The notes beneath the pieces are model-generated. The model was given only the letters and a program-made list of their open reading frames with translations, did not search any database and was not told the origin of the DNA. Of a stretch of 40,036 nt of DNA, positions 39,717-40,036 are shown piece by piece; the stretch's first letter is position 1, and every line of letters starts with the position of its first letter. Source of the stretch: Chrysophaeum taylorii (Eukaryota > Sar > Pelagophyceae > Pelagomonadales > Pelagomonadaceae); the NCBI GenBank assembly GCA_029834535.1, contig JAQMWT010000630.1, positions 1-40,036 on the forward strand, written 5' to 3'. Made by a program: the position numbers and the translations under genes.

Positions 39717-40036
39717 TGAACCTTACTGGACCACGTGAACTTACAGGGGTTGGAGACTGGGACTAGGTGAACTGAGTGACCAGGTGAAACTGGGACCAGG
39801 TGAACATACTGGGTTTTTTAGAGTAAAGGGTTTTAGAGTAAATCAAAGGTTGGCGGCGCGTGCGGATCAAAGCAGCTTAGATTGGCGGAGGCGAGAGCGA
39901 CGAGCTCAAGGAGGAGTTGGTGTGAGCTAGGTGAACTTACTGACCAGGTAATAACTAAACTTATACGAAATTACTGGGACCAGGTGAACTCTCTGGGGTT
40001 AGAGATTGGGACTTAGTGAACTTACTCGGCCTGCAC
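39717..40036. repeat. Repeats built on CCAGGTGAAC
   Basis: The words GGGACCAGGTGAAC, ACTAGGTGAAC and GTGAACTTACTG recur. A larger block, ACTGG.ACCA.GTGAACT then GGGGTT.GAGA.TGGGACT and GTGAACT, occurs at about 39725-39773 and again at about 39973-40025. Unrelated GC-richer sequence (39845-39920) lies between. The array runs off the right edge of the window. Confidence 0.6.

Overview
The window looks like nuclear DNA of a photosynthetic protist, most likely an ochrophyte (stramenopile) alga. The evidence is a plastid violaxanthin de-epoxidase-family protein with what looks like a multi-part targeting presequence, a Ser/Pro/Thr stalk (PSxxPTxxP type) on a secreted protease that is common in ochrophytes, eukaryotic chromatin proteins, GT-AG introns and one tRNA-Ala. 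Genes are GC-rich, intron-poor and tightly packed. The introns I could place are very short: 43-92 bp, with one of 166 bp. No operon, bacterial gene, rRNA or CRISPR array is visible. The species call is inference.

Layout. 1.2-10.7 kb: a VDE-related gene (-) divergent from a COG0523/CobW-type metallochaperone GTPase with a His-rich loop (+); an ADAM-like membrane metalloprotease (-); about 2 kb of non-coding DNA with decayed tandem repeats; a secreted alpha/beta-hydrolase (-). 10.7-15.5 kb: decayed mobile-element-like coding debris, an ankyrin-type repeat gene (-) and a 254-bp tandem duplication. 15.6-28.7 kb: a dense block containing an HMG-box/ISWI chromatin remodeller (-, 5 exons), a divergent PA-domain/prolyl-4-hydroxylase-like ER protein (+, 4 exons), an internally duplicated EF-hand-like protein (-), a transmembrane protein (-), an acidic coiled-coil protein (+) and an F-box/chromo-barrel/agenet protein (+, 2 exons). 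28.7-34.7 kb: a mobile-element graveyard with a tRNA-Ala(AGC), a ~540-bp element with terminal inverted repeats, and a ~2.7-kb coding sequence broken by many stops and frameshifts. 34.8-36.9 kb: an MBD-AWS-SET-PHD histone methyltransferase (+). 36.9-40.0 kb: repeats, a broken minus-strand coding sequence, and a Helitron-type (Pif1) helicase remnant.

Functionally the intact genes fall into three groups: chromatin (ISWI with HMG boxes, MBD-SET-PHD, F-box/chromo-barrel), the secretory pathway (ADAM-like protease, PA-P4H-like protein, hydrolase) and plastid/metal homeostasis (VDE-related protein, CobW GTPase). Most intact genes are arranged as divergent pairs with 100-190 bp between start codons, which suggests shared promoters. 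The most unusual items are the ISWI with HMG boxes at both ends, the P4H-like domain that has lost its iron ligands, the MBD-SET-PHD fusion that only appears after splicing across two ~50-bp introns, and a family of short inverted-repeat termini scattered through the repeat islands.
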